From: an uncultured Eubacteriales bacterium
Lineage (GTDB): Bacteria > Bacillota_A > Clostridia > Christensenellales > Aristaeellaceae
Direction: 5' to 3'
Length of the DNA: 6,028 bases
Assembly: GCA_902803675.1 (NCBI GenBank)
Contig: CADCQZ010000311.1
Coordinates: 1-6,028, forward strand
In this document: positions 1-5,791 of the stretch, piece after piece
Layout: each line of letters begins with the position of its first letter
Numbering within the stretch: position 1 is the stretch's first letter
Notes under the pieces: model-generated
The model's input: the letters and a program-made list of their open reading frames with translations, nothing else
Told to the model about the DNA's origin: nothing
Database searches by the model: none
Made by a program: the position numbers and the translations under genes

Positions 1-275
1 CCGATGGAGCTTACGCAGGGGATGATCTCCAAACGGTTCTTCTGCTTGGCGAAGGCGGTGGCCGCCAGGGCCATGTTCTGCTCGTTCTTTCCCTGCAGGA
101 AACGGATGCCGTGGCCGCCCTGCTGCAGCGCCTGGCCCACGCCTACCACGCAGCCGTGGCCGAAGACGCCGAAGATATTGTTGACGAACTTGTGCTCCTG
201 TCCGTCCAGTTCCACATACTGCTGATCCAGGAAACGGACCAGCGCCTGGGCCATCGTCAGGCGAATGGTATCCAT
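1..275 (-). CDS. iolD: 3D-(3,5/4)-trihydroxycyclohexane-1,2-dione hydrolase IolD, N-terminal part (runs off left edge)
   Basis: Only the first 91 codons of an expected ~640-residue protein are present; the 3' part lies beyond the left edge. The family is a cytosolic thiamine-diphosphate enzyme that hydrolyses the cyclic trione made from inosose, giving 5-deoxy-glucuronate. The visible part opens with [20 protein letters not shown] and continues with [14 protein letters not shown] (residues 37-50) and [19 protein letters not shown] (61-79). These match the N-terminal pyrimidine-binding domain of IolD, in which the Glu of the NEQ motif (Glu65 here) is the residue that activates ThDP. The ATG at 275 is supported by a full AGGAGG Shine-Dalgarno at 285-290 with 9 nt spacing. 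It follows iolB by 16 bp and is presumably co-transcribed with it. No frameshift is seen in the visible part. The identification is firm despite truncation by the window. Confidence 0.95.
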   Translation of the reverse strand, partial: MDTIRLTMAQALVRFLDQQYVELDGQEHKFVNNIFGVFGHGCVVGVGQALQQGGHGIRFLQGKNEQNMALAATAFAKQKNRLEIIPCVSSI

Positions 276-291
276 GGTCTCGATCCTCCTG

Positions 292-1101
292 TTATCGGTC
301 GCCCCAGTATTTCGCGCCCTCATCCATCACCCAGAGGTGCTCCGGCAGGAACACGGGGCACTCGGGATTCTTGTAGGGCTGCCCGTCCAGATGACGGATC
401 GCCCACAGGTACCAGAGGGCATACCCCGGCGCGGTGCAGTGGGGATGGGTCAGCCCGGGAGCGATGAACACGGTGTCGTTGTTCTGCACCTTGACCACCT
501 CGTCGCCCAGCTCGCCGTAGCCGAAGCCGTTCTCCGGGTTGGTCTTGTAATAGTAGATCTCCGGCTGGGGATGATGGTGCGGGGGATAGCTGGACCATTT
601 CCCGGGGAAGCCGATCACCTCGCCCAGCACCAGGTTGGCGTCGGGCGCGTTGGTGTAGTCGAAGATCGTGCGCACGATCCTCGTGGAGGTCTCCCGCATC
701 AGCCCGGCGCCGCGGAACTCGTCCGGCGTATCCTCGGGCAGGTACAGTCTGGCGCCGAAGGCTTTGGGATTGTCCGTCCTCAGGATGTCGATCTCCGCCT
801 CATCCGACAGGCAGGTGATCTTAAAGCGCGTGCTTTGATCCCCGTGCAGCGCCGTAGGCGGCACGTCGAAGCAGTTTGCCCTTTCCTGGACATGCTCGTT
901 CCCGTTCCATTCGAAGTCCACTTCGCCGTACACCAGCAACACCGCTTTTTCGAGGGCTTCCCCGTCCTCATACACGTCGCCCTTTTTCATCCGGTATACA
1001 CCGAAATCCATCAGCATGTCCCGGTGCTCGCCCTCCATGCGGGCGATCCAGGTCAGCCCGAAGGGATGGGCGCCGCGGGCTTTTCTGATATTCCGATCCA
1101 T
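292..1101 (-). CDS. iolB: 5-deoxy-glucuronate isomerase IolB
   Basis: Cytosolic isomerase converting 5-deoxy-D-glucuronate to 5-dehydro-2-deoxy-D-gluconate, the IolC substrate. The 269-residue protein belongs to the KduI/IolB bicupin family and has about the normal length. The diagnostic stretch [20 protein letters not shown] lies at about residues 169-188. It contains the His triplet at 175-177 and Glu181, expected metal ligands of the C-terminal cupin. A further His pair (LTHPHC, His219 and His221) fits the remaining ligand region. The N-terminal half ([11 protein letters not shown], then DVPPTALHG) is the other cupin. Start choice: an ATG two codons upstream (1105-1107) is possible, but GAGG at 1108-1111 touches it directly, whereas the ATG at 1099-1101 has this site at 6 nt spacing, so the shorter form is preferred. 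It sits between iolG (14 bp gap from this start) and iolD. Confidence 0.93.
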   Translation of the reverse strand: MDRNIRKARGAHPFGLTWIARMEGEHRDMLMDFGVYRMKKGDVYEDGEALEKAVLLVYGEVDFEWNGNEHVQERANCFDVPPTALHGDQSTRFKITCLSDEAEIDILRTDNPKAFGARLYLPEDTPDEFRGAGLMRETSTRIVRTIFDYTNAPDANLVLGEVIGFPGKWSSYPPHHHPQPEIYYYKTNPENGFGYGELGDEVVKVQNNDTVFIAPGLTHPHCTAPGYALWYLWAIRHLDGQPYKNPECPVFLPEHLWVMDEGAKYWGDR

Positions 1102-1107
1102 GTTCAT

Positions 1108-1113
1108 CCTCGC
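1108..1113 (-). promoter_or_regulatory. Ribosome binding site that decides the iolB start
   Basis: On the minus strand the 8-bp gap after the iolG stop reads gcgagg next to the first iolB ATG. The GAGG(A) element has zero spacing to the first ATG (1105-1107) but 5-6 nt to the second, in-frame ATG (1099-1101). This favours initiation at the second ATG. The difference is only two residues. Confidence 0.6.
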
Positions 1114-1115
1114 TT

Positions 1116-2129
1116 TCAGCCGTTCAGGATCTCGCTGACGGCCACCGGCCGGTGCTCATCCAGGGACTTCTTGGCCGCCTTGGCCAGCACCACGCTCATC
1201 AGGCCCGCGTGGATGCCCACCGGCACCTCGGTGTCCTTCGTGATCGCTTCGATGAACTGCTTCATCTCATCCGTGAAGGACGCCATGTAGCGCTCCAGGA
1301 AGAAGAACTGGGGCTTTTCGCCCACCACGCCGGCCGCGGTGGAGATCTTCACCGTGGAGTCCCCGTCGTTCTCATCCGCCGCCATGCCCAGGGAGCCGAA
1401 CACTTCCACCCTCTGGTCATAGCCGTAGGCGGCGCGGCGGCTGTTGTCGATCACGCCCAGCGCCCCGTTCTCAAAGGTGAGGGTCACGATGGCGGTGTCC
1501 ACGTCCCCGGCTTCGCCGATGCGCTTGTCCACCAGGGAGGTGCCCATGGCGTAGACTTCCTTCACGTCGCTGCCGGCCAGGAACATGGCCATGTCGAAGT
1601 CATGGATCATCATGTCGATGTACAGCCCGCCGGAGGAAGCGGCGTATTCCGGGGACGGGGGCTCCGGATCCCTGGAGGTGATCTTGATGATCTCCACATT
1701 GCCCAGCTTGCCTTCCTTGACGGCGCGCTGCACGGCCTTGTGGTTGTGGTCGAAGCGGCGGTTGAAGCCGATCTGCAGCTTCCTGCCCGTCTCTTTGGCC
1801 ACCTGCGCCACCTCTTTGATCTTTTCAAGGGAGGTGTGCACCGGCTTCTCGCAGAACACGTGCTTGCCCGCTTTCATGGCGGCAATGGAGATGTCCGCGT
1901 GAGTGGGGGTGGGGGAGCACACCAGCACGGCGTCGATGTCCGGATCATTGATCAGATCCATGTAATCCGCCGAGTACTTGGGCACGCCGAAGCGTTCCGC
2001 CAGCCTTTTGGCGTTATCGAGCACCACGTCCGTGACCATCACGACCTGGGCCTCCGGGATGTGGTAAGTGACAGATTCCGCGTGTACCAGGCCGATGCGG
2101 CCCGCGCCTACGATACCGATCCTGATCAT
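1116..2129 (-). CDS. iolG: Inositol 2-dehydrogenase (Gfo/Idh/MocA family) IolG
   Basis: NAD-dependent oxidation of myo-inositol to scyllo-inosose, the first step of the pathway, in the cytosol. The 337-residue protein has the two-domain Gfo/Idh/MocA layout. The Rossmann fold begins with IGIVGAGRIG (residues 4-13), and an acidic Asp34 after the second strand fits NAD rather than NADP preference. CEKPVH at 93-98 carries the catalytic Lys95. The C-terminal domain carries GGLYIDMMIHDFDM (167-180) with Asp172 and His176, the catalytic pair of this family, at the positions I recall for Bacillus IolG. The start has an AAAGGAG site at 2139-2145 with 9 nt spacing. The gene follows iolA by 21 bp and precedes iolB by 8-14 bp. 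Related sugar or scyllo-inositol dehydrogenases share these motifs, so substrate is assigned mainly from operon context; D-chiro-inositol or glucose side activity is possible. Confidence 0.9.
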   Translation of the reverse strand: MIRIGIVGAGRIGLVHAESVTYHIPEAQVVMVTDVVLDNAKRLAERFGVPKYSADYMDLINDPDIDAVLVCSPTPTHADISIAAMKAGKHVFCEKPVHTSLEKIKEVAQVAKETGRKLQIGFNRRFDHNHKAVQRAVKEGKLGNVEIIKITSRDPEPPSPEYAASSGGLYIDMMIHDFDMAMFLAGSDVKEVYAMGTSLVDKRIGEAGDVDTAIVTLTFENGALGVIDNSRRAAYGYDQRVEVFGSLGMAADENDGDSTVKISTAAGVVGEKPQFFFLERYMASFTDEMKQFIEAITKDTEVPVGIHAGLMSVVLAKAAKKSLDEHRPVAVSEILNG

Positions 2130-2150
2130 GTTGTTTTTCTCCTTTCGATC

Positions 2151-3662
2151 TTAGAGACTGCCGTCCCAGGTGGATACCTGTTCTTTTTTCATTTCTTCCT
2201 CGTCGAACCAGCGCATGGTCACGGTCTTGGACTCCGTATAGAACCTGAAGGCGTCCTTGCCGTGGCAGTGCAGGTCGCCGAAGAAGGACTTTTTATGCCC
2301 GGAGAAGGGGAATACCCCGATGGGCACCGGGATGCCCACGTTCACGCCCACCATGCCGCCGTCCGTCCTGCGGGCGAACTCGCGAGCGTAGAAGCCGCTC
2401 TGGGTGAAGATCACCGATCCGTTGGCGAAGGGATTGGCGTTCATTTTGGCCAGGCCCTCCTCGAAATCCTTCACCCGCTTGATGCACAGCACCGGCCCGA
2501 ACACTTCCCGGGTACCGATGGTCATCTCGTCGGTCACGTGGTCGAACACCGTGTGGCCGATGTAGTAGCCGTTCTCATAGCCGGGCACCTTCACGTTCCG
2601 GCCGTCCAGCACCATTTGGGCGCCCTCGTCGATGCCCTTCTGGATCCAGTCCAGCACGAACTGCATATGGCCTTTGGAGCCCACGGGGCCCAGATTGGAG
2701 GTCTTGTCGTAGGCCGGGCCCACCTTCTGCTGTTTGCACAGCCGCACGATCTCCGCCACCAGCTGATCGGCGATCGCTTCTTCCGCCACCACCACGGGCA
2801 GGGCCATGCAGCGCTCGCCGGCGCAGCCGAAAGCGGAGTTCATGATGCCCGCCGCGGTGCGGGTGATGGGAGCGTCCCTGAGCACCAGGGCGTGGTTCTT
2901 GGCCTCGCACAGGGCCTGCACCCGCTTGCCGTGAGCGGCGGCCGTGGCGTACACGTGCTGGCCCACGGAGGTGGATCCCACGAAGGTGATCCCCTTCACG
3001 TCCTCATGGGTCAGGAAGATCTCCGCCTCGTTCCTGGAGCAGGGCACCACGTTGAAGATGCCGTCCGGGATCCCGGCTTCCTTGTACAGTTCGGCGAAGC
3101 GCAGGGAGGTCATGGGCGTGGTGGAGGCGGGCTTGAGCACGAAGGCGTTGCCGCACACGATGGCCAGGGGCGCCATCCAGCCCACGGGGATCATGGCCGG
3201 GAAATTCCAGGGAGCGATGCCCGCGAACACGCCGATGGGCTCCCGGTACAGGGTGGTATCGTAGCCGGAGGAGGTGTTCATCAGGCTCTCGCCCATCAGC
3301 AGGGAGGGCGCGGAACAGGCCAGTTCCGTCATCTCCAGGGCCTTGCCCACATCGCCCGCGGCCTCGGACCAGCACTTCCCGTTCTCATGGGCGCACAGGT
3401 CCGTCAGCTCATCCATGTGCTCCTCGATCAGGTTCCTCAGCTTCATCATCACGGCCGCGCGCTTTCTCACGGGCGTGTCCCGCCAGGCGGGATAGGCCGC
3501 CTTGGCCGCCGCGATGGCCTGTTCCACTTCCGCCTTCGTGCAGCAGGGCACCTTGGCCATCTCCTCCCCGGTGGAGGGATCGTAGATCGTGTTGAACTTT
3601 TCGCTCGTGGACTCGATGAACTTTCCGTTGATAAAGGGTCTCATGATCCGGGTCTCAGCCAT
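2151..3662 (-). CDS. iolA: CoA-acylating (methyl)malonate-semialdehyde dehydrogenase IolA/MmsA, divergent form
   Basis: Last enzyme of the pathway: NAD- and CoA-dependent conversion of malonate semialdehyde to acetyl-CoA and CO2 (methylmalonate semialdehyde to propionyl-CoA in the wider family). The 503-residue protein is a complete aldehyde dehydrogenase. It has GIAPWNFPAMIP (148-159), the cofactor segment ITFVGSTSVG (225-234), EAKNHALVLRDA (253-264), the catalytic Cys285 in AGERCMALP (281-289), and REVFGPVLC (385-393). The C-terminal PFSGHKKSFFGDLH (452-465) is typical of this family. The general-base Glu of ordinary aldehyde dehydrogenases is absent, as expected of CoA-acylating members. 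Arg284, one of two Arg residues known to bind the substrate carboxylate, is present; the other is replaced by Lys107, and one residue is inserted after NFP. The start has an AGGAAGG-type site (3671-3680) 8 nt away. It lies 33 bp after iolC and 21 bp before iolG. The broad function is firm; the exact substrate is inferred from the operon. Confidence 0.9.
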   Translation of the reverse strand: MAETRIMRPFINGKFIESTSEKFNTIYDPSTGEEMAKVPCCTKAEVEQAIAAAKAAYPAWRDTPVRKRAAVMMKLRNLIEEHMDELTDLCAHENGKCWSEAAGDVGKALEMTELACSAPSLLMGESLMNTSSGYDTTLYREPIGVFAGIAPWNFPAMIPVGWMAPLAIVCGNAFVLKPASTTPMTSLRFAELYKEAGIPDGIFNVVPCSRNEAEIFLTHEDVKGITFVGSTSVGQHVYATAAAHGKRVQALCEAKNHALVLRDAPITRTAAGIMNSAFGCAGERCMALPVVVAEEAIADQLVAEIVRLCKQQKVGPAYDKTSNLGPVGSKGHMQFVLDWIQKGIDEGAQMVLDGRNVKVPGYENGYYIGHTVFDHVTDEMTIGTREVFGPVLCIKRVKDFEEGLAKMNANPFANGSVIFTQSGFYAREFARRTDGGMVGVNVGIPVPIGVFPFSGHKKSFFGDLHCHGKDAFRFYTESKTVTMRWFDEEEMKKEQVSTWDGSL

Positions 3663-3695
3663 AAAGGGAACCTTCCTTTCGATTTATTGATCCGC

Positions 3696-4712
3696 TCAAA
3701 GCGCGAAGATCACGTCGCCGTACTTGGCTTTCTCTTCCCTGATGAAGTTTTCCAGGGCTTCTTCGGTGGGCATGTCCCTGGAGCAGGCGTGGCTGGCCAC
3801 CAGCATGGCCGCGGAGGCGCTGCCCCTTTCCAGGGCCTCGGGCAGGGAACGGCCCGCCATCAGGGCGTGGAGGAAGGAGGAGGCGTATCCGTCGCCGCCG
3901 CCGAAGCCCTTGAGGGCCGTGACCGGGAAGGGCTTCACGTCCCAGCACCCGTCGTCCCGGCTGTAGACACGGCTGCCGCTCTTCCCGTGCTTGATCACGC
4001 AGATCTTCGCCTGCTTTTTGAGCCAGTAGGCCGCAGAGGCTTCATCGCTCCCGTCAAGGCCCAGCAGGCGCTCCATCAGGCTGAACTCTTCCCGGCTGCC
4101 CATGATGATGTCCGCCTTCTCCGCCACCAGGGAGGTGTAGATCGCGATCTCGTCCATGCTCTTCCAGGTATAGGCGCGGTAATCCGCGTCGAACACCACC
4201 GGCACCCCGCGGCGCAGCGCGAAGGTCAGGGCCTTGAGGGACGCTTCCCGGGTGGGCGACGTGCACAGTGCCGTGCCGGAGATCAGCAGGCACGCCGAGG
4301 AAGCGATGTACTCCTCGTCCACGTCGTCCGGGCACAGCTGCAGGTCCGCCACGCCCTCCCGGTACATCAGGATGGAGGACTGGGTGGGGGAGAGCATCTC
4401 CGTGAAGGTCAGGCCGAGGTTTTCACCGTGCTCGCAGCGGCGGATGTGGCTCACGTCGATGCCTTCCGCCCGGAAATAGTCCGTCACGAAGGTGCCGAAC
4501 TGGTCGTCGCTCACCCGGGCCAGGAAGCCCACCCGGTCCCCAAGACGGGCCATGCCCACGGCGATGTTGGCCGGGGATCCGCCCAGGTACCGGTTGAAGT
4601 TGGTGCTCTCATTGAGAGGGCGGTTGTAGTCCGTCGGGTTGAAGTCGATGGCGACCCGGCCGACCGGGATGATGTGCAGGGGCTTTGTCAGATCGAAGCT
4701 TATCATATCCAT
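3696..4712 (-). CDS. iolC: 5-dehydro-2-deoxygluconokinase IolC (PfkB family)
   Basis: ATP-dependent phosphorylation of 5-dehydro-2-deoxy-D-gluconate at C6, giving the substrate of the IolJ aldolase. The 338-residue protein is a full-length ribokinase/PfkB fold. The first family signature is GGSPANIAVGMARLG (44-58). FDADYRAYTWKS (174-185) is characteristic of IolC within the family. The second signature is KGFGGGDGYASSF (268-280), whose Asp274 is the expected catalytic base and whose Gly run forms the anion hole. The ATG at 4712 overlaps the end of iolJ closely: only one base separates it from the iolJ stop, and its AGAAAGGG ribosome site (4719-4726) lies inside the last iolJ codons, so translational coupling is likely. 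A second ATG two codons in is a less well placed alternative. Specificity within PfkB is assigned from the DADYR motif and the operon. Confidence 0.93.
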   Translation of the reverse strand: MDMISFDLTKPLHIIPVGRVAIDFNPTDYNRPLNESTNFNRYLGGSPANIAVGMARLGDRVGFLARVSDDQFGTFVTDYFRAEGIDVSHIRRCEHGENLGLTFTEMLSPTQSSILMYREGVADLQLCPDDVDEEYIASSACLLISGTALCTSPTREASLKALTFALRRGVPVVFDADYRAYTWKSMDEIAIYTSLVAEKADIIMGSREEFSLMERLLGLDGSDEASAAYWLKKQAKICVIKHGKSGSRVYSRDDGCWDVKPFPVTALKGFGGGDGYASSFLHALMAGRSLPEALERGSASAAMLVASHACSRDMPTEEALENFIREEKAKYGDVIFAL

Positions 4713-4713
4713 A

Positions 4714-5532
4714 TCACACCCTTTCTGTGCTTCCGAATCGTTTCATATAGGCGGTGACGACGTTCTTCACGCTTTCCGCCGCGGCGTCCATGGCCTTGAA
4801 CAGGTCACTGCCGCCCATGGCCAGGCTCGCCGCCCGGAAGACATCCGTGGCGATGTTCACCTTCCGGATGCCCAGGGCGATCACCCGGGAAAACTGCTCG
4901 TCCGTCAGGCCGGAGCCGCCATGCAGCACCAGGGACGCGCCGATCCGGGACGAAACGCTCTCCAGCACGTCATAGCGCAGATGGGGCGTGCGGGCGTAGA
5001 GGCCGTGGGCGTTGCCGATCCCCACCGCCAGGGCGTCGATGCCCGTTTCGTCCATGCGGATGCAGTCCTCCGGCGTGGCGATCTCTTCCTTCGCCTCGGA
5101 CCCGTCCTCGCCCCGGCCCACCCGGCCCACTTCCGCTTCCACGGCCGCGCCGGTGGATGCCGCCATGCGCACCGCTTCCCGGGTGTTCCTCACGTTCCGG
5201 TCGATGTCCAGTTCGCTGCCGTCGTACATCACGGAGGTGAACCCCAGGTCCAGCGCCGTCCGGATCGTGTCCATGCTTTTGCCGTGATCCAGATGGACCG
5301 CCACGGGGACCGAGGCTTCCTCGGCCGCCGCCACCATCAGGGGGCCGAAGATCTTCAGGGGGGAATAGGGCAGGCGGATCTCGGCCACCTGCAGGATCAC
5401 CGGGGAGCGGCATTCCTCCGCGGCCCGGATGATGCCGCGCACGCACTCCAGATTGGCCGCGCTGAAAGAGCCTACGGCGTAGCCCCCCTCAGACGCTTCC
5501 CGCAGGAGCCGGCGCATGTTGACCAGTGCCAT
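4714..5532 (-). CDS. iolJ: 6-phospho-5-dehydro-2-deoxy-D-gluconate aldolase IolJ (class II aldolase)
   Basis: Zinc-dependent cleavage of the IolC product to dihydroxyacetone phosphate and malonate semialdehyde. The 272-residue protein is a complete class II fructose-bisphosphate aldolase-type TIM barrel. HLDHGK at 80-85 gives the catalytic Asp82 and zinc ligand His83. YDGSELDIDRN (103-113), Glu134 in VEAEVG, His176 in GNAHG and His204 in VLHGGSG complete the metal site. KVNIATD at 224-230 carries the phosphate/substrate Asn226. It is the first gene of the operon, 47 nt downstream of the expected transcription start. The ATG at 5532 is preceded by GGTGA (spacing about 4 nt) and AGGA (spacing about 10 nt), a weaker ribosome site than those of its neighbours. 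By sequence alone it could also be a tagatose- or fructose-bisphosphate aldolase; its place next to iolC in a complete inositol operon makes IolJ much the best call. Confidence 0.88.
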   Translation of the reverse strand: MALVNMRRLLREASEGGYAVGSFSAANLECVRGIIRAAEECRSPVILQVAEIRLPYSPLKIFGPLMVAAAEEASVPVAVHLDHGKSMDTIRTALDLGFTSVMYDGSELDIDRNVRNTREAVRMAASTGAAVEAEVGRVGRGEDGSEAKEEIATPEDCIRMDETGIDALAVGIGNAHGLYARTPHLRYDVLESVSSRIGASLVLHGGSGLTDEQFSRVIALGIRKVNIATDVFRAASLAMGGSDLFKAMDAAAESVKNVVTAYMKRFGSTERV

Positions 5533-5571
5533 GAACTCACCGTCCTCATCGTGTTTCTATGATGACAGATT

Positions 5572-5589
5572 TGATGACCATGGCCATCA
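5572..5589. promoter_or_regulatory. Candidate operator: 18-bp dyad at the iol start point
   Basis: The top strand reads tgatgacca-tggccatca: two 9-base arms with a single mismatch and no spacer, centred at 5580/5581. It overlaps the -10 hexamer of the leftward promoter and is centred on its expected transcription start, the standard place for a repressor to block initiation. A further direct copy of gatgac lies at 5561-5566, 12 bp from the first arm. Inositol operons are commonly repressed by an IolR-type regulator; which family would bind here cannot be told from the sequence. Confidence 0.5.
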
Positions 5590-5614
5590 TACCATAAACC
5601 CGACCGATAATCAA
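5586..5614 (-). promoter_or_regulatory. Promoter of the iol operon
   Basis: On the minus strand, TTGATT (5609-5614) is followed after exactly 17 bp by TATGAT (5586-5591). Each hexamer is close to the vegetative sigma consensus, and transcription should start near 5579-5580. This leaves a leader of about 47 nt before the iolJ ATG. It is the only good promoter seen upstream of the operon in this window. Confidence 0.75.
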
Positions 5615-5698
5615 CGTGTCGTTCGACGATTTTGGTCATATTTTGAGTAACTTTAAGATAAATACCATGACTTTTTGTGTATTTTCCGGTGCTTTCTC

Positions 5699-5728
5699 TT
5701 GACAGTTCCGTATATAAACGGATAAAAT
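5699..5728 (+). promoter_or_regulatory. Promoter of the divergent right-hand gene
   Basis: A perfect TTGACA (5699-5704) is followed after 18 bp by TAAAAT (5723-5728), five of six bases of the -10 consensus. Start near 5735 would give a leader of about 57 nt before the ATG at 5792. The -35 boxes of the two divergent promoters are about 85 bp apart, so a shared regulator between them is possible but not shown. Confidence 0.7.
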
Positions 5729-5758
5729 CACAACGAAGCACGAACCGAACACATTTTT

Positions 5759-5772
5759 CGGCCCCGCGGCCG
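5759..5772 (+). other. GC-only hairpin in the leader of the divergent gene
   Basis: CGGCC (5759-5763), loop CCGC, GGCCG (5768-5772): a five-pair all-GC stem ending 5 nt before the GGAGGA ribosome site. It follows a run of five T, not precedes one, so it is not an intrinsic terminator in the plus direction. The stem does not sequester the ribosome site as drawn. It may simply be a chance product of local GC richness, though it contrasts with the AT-rich sequence just upstream. Confidence 0.35.
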
Positions 5773-5791
5773 CGAACGGAGGATCTTTTCG

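Noticed and set aside
265..1290. A 341-codon plus-strand open frame across iolB and the end of iolG
   Set aside because: Antisense shadow of iolB and the iolG 3' end. It has no family resemblance, while iolB opposite has its full metal-binding motif.
1152..4757. A 1,201-codon open frame on the plus strand, antisense across iolG, iolA and iolC
   Set aside because: Its codons are exact reverse complements of the sense codons, because the three genes happen to share a register. A stop in this frame would need a sense TTA, CTA or TCA codon, which these GC-rich genes avoid. The product is an implausible His/Gly/Val/Ala-rich string, and all three opposite genes carry intact catalytic motifs.
4639..5562. 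A 307-codon plus-strand open frame across iolJ
   Set aside because: Antisense shadow of iolJ, again rich in His, Gly and Ala, and it runs into the iol promoter region with no ribosome site of note.
5759..5774. Intrinsic terminator in the divergent leader, or a meaningful 10-bp palindrome cgcggccgcg (5765-5774)
   Set aside because: The GC hairpin has no T-run after it on the plus strand, and the palindrome is what GC-rich sequence readily produces. On the minus strand A/T follows, but there is no upstream minus-strand gene in the window to terminate.
5533..5791. Riboswitch, small RNA or CRISPR-like repeats in the intergenic region
   Set aside because: The leaders are short (about 47 and 57 nt), there are no multi-stem structures or regularly spaced repeats, and the content is explained by two promoters and short dyads.
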